Notes under the pieces: generated by a model | What the model was told of the DNA's origin: nothing | Databases searched by the model: none | Seen by the model: the letters and a program-made list of their open reading frames with translations, nothing else | Shown: piece by piece, positions 60,364-64,000 of the stretch | How the letters are laid out: every line of letters starts with the position of its first letter | How positions within the stretch are numbered: position 1 is the stretch's first letter | Translations under genes and position numbers: made by a program | From: Victivallales bacterium | Lineage (GTDB): Bacteria > Verrucomicrobiota > Lentisphaeria > Victivallales > UBA1829 | Direction: 5' to 3' | Length of the DNA: 64,000 nucleotides | Assembly (NCBI GenBank): GCA_016285345.1 | Contig: JAEEQN010000013.1 | Location: forward strand, 1-64,000

Positions 60364-60457
60364 AAGACCTTTTCTCCTCATCCCAAGCCCGGCTCCGATG
60401 CCGGGCCGGGCAATGCCGGATTTCCTTTTTCCGATCCCTTTTTTCAGCTCGAAACCG

Positions 60458-61066
60458 TTATTTGACGGAGATGTTTCCGGTCACGGCGGCAAGGAATTCC
60501 AGGCGGAGCGATTCGCTCTTCTCGAACGCGCCGCGGATGGCGGAGGTCACCATGGAGGCGTTCTGCTTGCGGATGCCGCGGCTGGTCATGCAGAAATGCG
60601 TGGCCTCGCACATAACGTACACGCCGCGCGCGTCCAGCACGTCCACGATCGCGTCGGCGATCTGCGCGGTCATGCGTTCCTGAATCTGGAGGCGGCGCGC
60701 AAAGCAGTCCACGAGGCGCGCGAGCTTCGAGATGCCGACGATGCGGCGGTTCGGCAGGTACGCCACGGAGACATGTCCGAAGAACGGGAACAGGTGGTGT
60801 TCGCACGTGGAGTAGAACTCGCAGTTCTTCAGGATAACCATCTCTTTGCAGACATCCTGGGTGAAGGTCTTCAGGATCTTTTTCGGGTCCTGGCGGTAGC
60901 CGGAGAATATCTCGTCCGCGGCCAGCCGGACGCGGGCGGGTGTTTCAACAAGCCCCTCGCGGGAACCGTCCTCGCCGATGAGCCGGAAGAAGCTCGACAC
61001 GAGCTGTTCCATCTGCTGATCGCGCCCGGACGCCGCCGGACGCGTGGTAACTGCCTTTCTGGGCAT
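60458..61066 (-). CDS. folE: GTP cyclohydrolase I
   Basis: FolE (202 residues) converts GTP to dihydroneopterin triphosphate. Zinc-site and active-site motifs are present: YSTCEHHLFPFFGHVSVAYL, RLVDCFARRLQIQERMTAQI and CEATHFCMTSRGIRK. Placed after queC and queE with one base between it and queE, it supplies the first step of 7-deazaguanine (queuosine) synthesis and also of folate. Confidence 0.95.
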   Translation of the reverse strand: MPRKAVTTRPAASGRDQQMEQLVSSFFRLIGEDGSREGLVETPARVRLAADEIFSGYRQDPKKILKTFTQDVCKEMVILKNCEFYSTCEHHLFPFFGHVSVAYLPNRRIVGISKLARLVDCFARRLQIQERMTAQIADAIVDVLDARGVYVMCEATHFCMTSRGIRKQNASMVTSAIRGAFEKSESLRLEFLAAVTGNISVK

Positions 61067-61067
61067 A

Positions 61068-61646
61068 TCAACGAACTCCTATCATTTTGTGCAGCTGCAC
61101 GGATAATTTGAAACGCGGATGGGCGAGCACGAAATCGAGCGCTTCGGGCAGATTGCTTGTGCCGTCCTTCCGGGCAAGAGGCTGGATGTACTTGACGCAT
61201 CCGGCGTCCTGCATGGAGAGATAATACGGGATGTGTTCGGGCTCGAACACGAATTTCAGTTCATTGGGGCGCGGGACGACCGGATCGAGTGCGTTTTTCG
61301 GGGAGACCGTGACCCAGTCGACCCAGTCCGGCACGGGCTGCGTTCCGTTCGTCTCAATGCAGAGGAAGCGGGCGAATCCCTGAAAGAGCGGCTCGTCGTC
61401 GTGGAGCTGGAGCGCGGGTTCGCCCCCGGTCAGCACGATGATCGCGCCGTCGCGGTCCGCAAGAAGTTTTCGCACGGCATCTTCCAGTTCGTCCTTCGTC
61501 ATTTTCTCGCCATGCGAATGGTCGGTGTCGCACCACGGGCAGCTGAGGTTGCAACCGGAGAAACGCACGAAGACGGCAGGAGTCCCGGCGAACTTGCCTT
61601 CGCCCTGAATGGAATAGAATATCTCGTTGACGCGGTAGCTGTACAT
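61068..61646 (-). CDS. queE: 7-carboxy-7-deazaguanine synthase (radical SAM)
   Basis: QueE (192 residues) makes the 7-deazaguanine ring from 6-carboxytetrahydropterin. It has the start YRVNEIFYSIQGEGKFAGTP, the radical-SAM cluster motif SGCNLSCPWCDTDHSH and the SAM-binding LTGGEPALQ. It is six bases after queC. QueD, which makes its substrate, is not in the window. Confidence 0.95.
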   Translation of the reverse strand: MYSYRVNEIFYSIQGEGKFAGTPAVFVRFSGCNLSCPWCDTDHSHGEKMTKDELEDAVRKLLADRDGAIIVLTGGEPALQLHDDEPLFQGFARFLCIETNGTQPVPDWVDWVTVSPKNALDPVVPRPNELKFVFEPEHIPYYLSMQDAGCVKYIQPLARKDGTSNLPEALDFVLAHPRFKLSVQLHKMIGVR

Positions 61647-61652
61647 GACGCA

Positions 61653-62318
61653 TCAGTCCTCGTACACGGTCGGATCGGGGATCCCCGCCTCGCGGAACGC
61701 TTCCTTGCGCTCCCGGCAGGTGCCGCATCTGCCGCAGTGCTTTTCGCGGCCGTTGTAGCAGCTCCAGGTGAGGGAGAAATCCGCGCCGAGCTTTGCCCCG
61801 AGCGCCGCGATTTCCCCCTTCGTCATATTGCAGAACGGCGACAGGAGCTTCACCTTGCCCGCGGTCCCCGTCCCGATCGCGCGTGCCATGCCGTCGATGA
61901 ACTCCGGTCGGCAGTCGGGGTAGATCGCGTGGTCGCCGGTGTGGTTGCCGAGGATCACGGCGGAATACCCGGAATCCTCCGCGAGTCCGGCCGCCGCGGC
62001 CAGCATGATGCCGTTTCGGAACGGCACGACGGTTGACGCCATGTTGGTCTCGTTGTACGCGCCCTCCGGGATGCTTCCGCCCGTTTTGAGCAGGGACGAA
62101 TGGAAGTATTTCCCGATGAAGTCGAGCGGGATCTCAAGGCGCGGAATGTTGAGTTTGCGGCAGATCACGTTCGCCGCGGCAAGTTCGCGGGCATTATGCT
62201 TGGCGCCGTAGGAAAACGATACGGCGGAAACGCCGGAGAATTCGCGGCGCGCCCACAGCAATGCCGTGGTGCTGTCCATCCCGCCTGAAAAAACGACGAG
62301 CGCGTACTGGTTGTTCAT
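61653..62318 (-). CDS. queC: 7-cyano-7-deazaguanine (preQ0) synthase
   Basis: QueC (221 residues) converts the carboxylate product of QueE to the nitrile preQ0 with ATP and ammonia. The PP-loop VVFSGGMDSTTALLWA is at the N-terminus and the zinc ligands are in SCYNGREKHCGRCGTCRERK near the C-terminus. It starts 15 bases after the acyl-activating enzyme gene. Confidence 0.95.
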   Translation of the reverse strand: MNNQYALVVFSGGMDSTTALLWARREFSGVSAVSFSYGAKHNARELAAANVICRKLNIPRLEIPLDFIGKYFHSSLLKTGGSIPEGAYNETNMASTVVPFRNGIMLAAAAGLAEDSGYSAVILGNHTGDHAIYPDCRPEFIDGMARAIGTGTAGKVKLLSPFCNMTKGEIAALGAKLGADFSLTWSCYNGREKHCGRCGTCRERKEAFREAGIPDPTVYED

Positions 62319-62333
62319 CCTGTCCGGCCTCCG

Positions 62334-64000
62334 TCAGATCTTGTCGCCGTGTTCGCGGGCGAGCTTGTTGATGGTCTGGAGGTCGAGCTTGCCGGAACCG
62401 AGCAGGGGGATGCGTTCGAGCTTGACGAAATCCGGGATCTTCGGGATCCACAGCGGAGGCACGTTCTTCTTCTGAAGCTCCTCAATGACTTTTTCCGGGA
62501 CCAGGTTCGGATTCGAGTAGAACACCACGAGGCGTTCGCCGCGTTTCGCGTCGGGCGCGCCGGTTACGGCCACGTCGTGCGATTCGCTGCCGATGATTTC
62601 GCTCACGGACATCTCGACGAGCTCGTGCGGGACCATTTCGCCGGCGATCTTGGAGAAGCGCGACAGGCGGCCGGTGATCGTGATATAACCGTCCTCGGCC
62701 ATGGTGGCGATGTCGCCTGTGTTGTAATATCCGTCCTTGATGACCTTCGCCGTAAGCTCAGGCTCGTTCAGGTAGCCCTTCATCACGAGGCCGCCCTTCA
62801 CGAGCATCAGGCCGGGCGTGTTCGGCGGCAGTTCCTCAAACGTGTCGGGATCGACGATCTTCACGTGGATGCCGGGCAGAGGCGCACCGATGCTGCCGGG
62901 CCGGCCGCATTCGCGTCCGAGCGTGAAGATGGACGGCGCAAGGTTGATCGCCACGATGGGCGAAAGTTCGGTGCAGCCGAATCCCTCGGTCACGGTCAGC
63001 CCGGTCATCTCCTTGACCTTCTCGGAGATGTCGCTGCGGAGCTTCTCCGCGCCGGTGATGATGAAGCGGAGCGACTTGAACTGGCCCGGCTTCAGTTTGC
63101 GCATGTAGGTCTGCAGGAACGTCGGCGTGGCGATCAGGAGTGTGAGCTTGTCCTTTTCCACCGCGTTGCACACGCCCTGTGCATCCAGCGGATTCAGCAG
63201 GAACGTCACGCGCGTGCCGCACAGGCTGGGCAGGACGAATCCGATCATGAACCCGAACGCATGGAAGAGCGGCAGGTTGCCGACGGTCGTGTCGTGCGGC
63301 GTCCAGTTCACGTTGCGCCAGAAATTGAAGAAATCCGAGTTCAGGTTGTGGTGGGTCAGCATGATACCCTTCGGCATGCCGGTCGACCCGCTGGAGAAGA
63401 GCAGGACGGCGTCGTTCTGGCTGTCTCGCCACGTTTTCGGCGCATACTGGCACATCAGCATGCGCGAAGGCAACAGGATGGCGTCAAGAATCGCCGTGTA
63501 CTTGATGCTCTTCGTGATGTACGGGCGGATATCCTCCAGCAGGAACATCTCCGGCGTCGGCTGGAGTTTCAGTTTGTCGAGGAATTTCCGGCTCGTGAGG
63601 ATGAGCTTGATGCCGGCCTTCTCAATGGAAGCCTGCCGCACGGCCTCGCCGACGGAGTAGTTCAGGATCGCCGGGATGCGGTCGGCGAACAGCACGCCGT
63701 AAAGCACGATGGCGGCGTTCACGCAGTTCGGCAGGAGCACGCCGATGTATTTGCTGTCGTTCTTTTCGTCCAGCTGCCGGATCACGCGCGAGAAGATCAG
63801 CGCCTTGATGAGCGTGTCGAGGTCCTTCGGCCCCTGTTTGTCCGCGTCCTTGTACATGCAGTGGAACGGATGGCGGCGCACCTGGCGCGCAAAGGCATAG
63901 TGGATGGTGCGCTCGCTCGGGAAGCCCTCGCTCTCCACGTCCGCGCCCATTTCGGAAATGAGCTGGCGGAGCTGGAACGGCGTGATGTCCGGGCTGATGC
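62334..64000 (-). CDS. AMP-binding acyl-CoA/acyl-ACP synthetase, 5' part outside window
   Basis: The frame is open to the right edge, so the start lies beyond it; 555 codons are visible. The ANL-family motifs are LLFSSGSTGMPKGIMLTHHN (ATP loop), FGCTELSPIVAINL, YYNTGDIATMAEDGYITITG and the C-terminal lysine motif LLGSGKLDL. The upstream visible part (FARQVRRHPFHCMY) looks like a linker from an acyltransferase-type domain, as in Aas-like lipid-recycling proteins. The fusion cannot be checked here. It is the first gene visible of the queC-queE-folE run. Confidence 0.85.
   Translation of the reverse strand, partial: ISPDITPFQLRQLISEMGADVESEGFPSERTIHYAFARQVRRHPFHCMYKDADKQGPKDLDTLIKALIFSRVIRQLDEKNDSKYIGVLLPNCVNAAIVLYGVLFADRIPAILNYSVGEAVRQASIEKAGIKLILTSRKFLDKLKLQPTPEMFLLEDIRPYITKSIKYTAILDAILLPSRMLMCQYAPKTWRDSQNDAVLLFSSGSTGMPKGIMLTHHNLNSDFFNFWRNVNWTPHDTTVGNLPLFHAFGFMIGFVLPSLCGTRVTFLLNPLDAQGVCNAVEKDKLTLLIATPTFLQTYMRKLKPGQFKSLRFIITGAEKLRSDISEKVKEMTGLTVTEGFGCTELSPIVAINLAPSIFTLGRECGRPGSIGAPLPGIHVKIVDPDTFEELPPNTPGLMLVKGGLVMKGYLNEPELTAKVIKDGYYNTGDIATMAEDGYITITGRLSRFSKIAGEMVPHELVEMSVSEIIGSESHDVAVTGAPDAKRGERLVVFYSNPNLVPEKVIEELQKKNVPPLWIPKIPDFVKLERIPLLGSGKLDLQTINKLAREHGDKI

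Noticed and set aside
62319-62333. PreQ1 riboswitch before queC
   Set aside because: Only 15 bases separate queC from the upstream gene, too short for the aptamer.

Overview
The window is a chromosomal stretch, apart from one degraded patch, of an anaerobic bacterium. It most resembles the PVC group, probably Lentisphaerota (Victivallis-like). This placement is inferred from gene content: a class I hybrid cluster protein, a Rex/AdhE redox pair, several FTLIE-type prepilin proteins, a DnaA with the RSHxTV signature variant, and an amidophosphoribosyltransferase of the long form I associate with Bacteroidetes and PVC bacteria. No rRNA gene is present to confirm it. Most promoters I could recognise have the -10 box TATATT.

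Layout. 1-4.7 kb: redox and nitrosative-stress genes (partial adhE, rex, and a tetR-hcp-ferredoxin operon). 4.7-12 kb: accessory DNA with a candidate structured RNA, a secreted clostripain-like protease carrying RTX repeats, a 16-repeat Sel1 lipoprotein, two broken gene remnants and tRNA-Thr(CGT). 12-27.5 kb: a nitrogen-assimilation block. gltBD and an operon of four more glutamine-linked genes (purF-like, carA, pyrG, carB) diverge from one intergenic region that holds two sigma-54 promoters and a pair of palindromes, and a NifA/NtrC-type activator lies just beyond gltD. 27.5-36.6 kb: one long minus-strand run with a pseudopilin set (GspI/J/K/H-like), a membrane Ser/Thr kinase, an HTH protein and a pseudouridine synthase. 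36.8-40.5 kb: ptsN, mrp and dnaA, followed by a 667-bp gap with phased DnaA-box-like 9-mers (candidate oriC). 40.5-46 kb: nagA, two rRNA-type methyltransferases, mutY and a WaaG-like glycosyltransferase. 46-52.5 kb: a flippase-like ABC transporter, then amaP, two asp23 paralogues, accC, accB, aroQ and nagB. 52.7-57.5 kb: tRNA-His and an ExbD/large coiled-coil protein/ExbB/ExbD operon. 57.8-64 kb: an esterase lipoprotein, a potassium channel, a small membrane protein, queC-queE-folE and a partial acyl-activating enzyme.

How the parts fit. The nitrogen block links glutamine use to alternative-sigma control: GltB, the PurF-like protein, CarA and PyrG all hydrolyse glutamine, and both transcription units start at sigma-54 elements with an enhancer-like palindrome pair between them. 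The asp23-acc grouping matches an arrangement known in Firmicutes. The ExbBD operon with its TolA-like 958-residue partner, the accessory region and the dnaA/oriC region are the best places to look for undescribed biology. All functions are inferred by reading the sequence; no database search was run.
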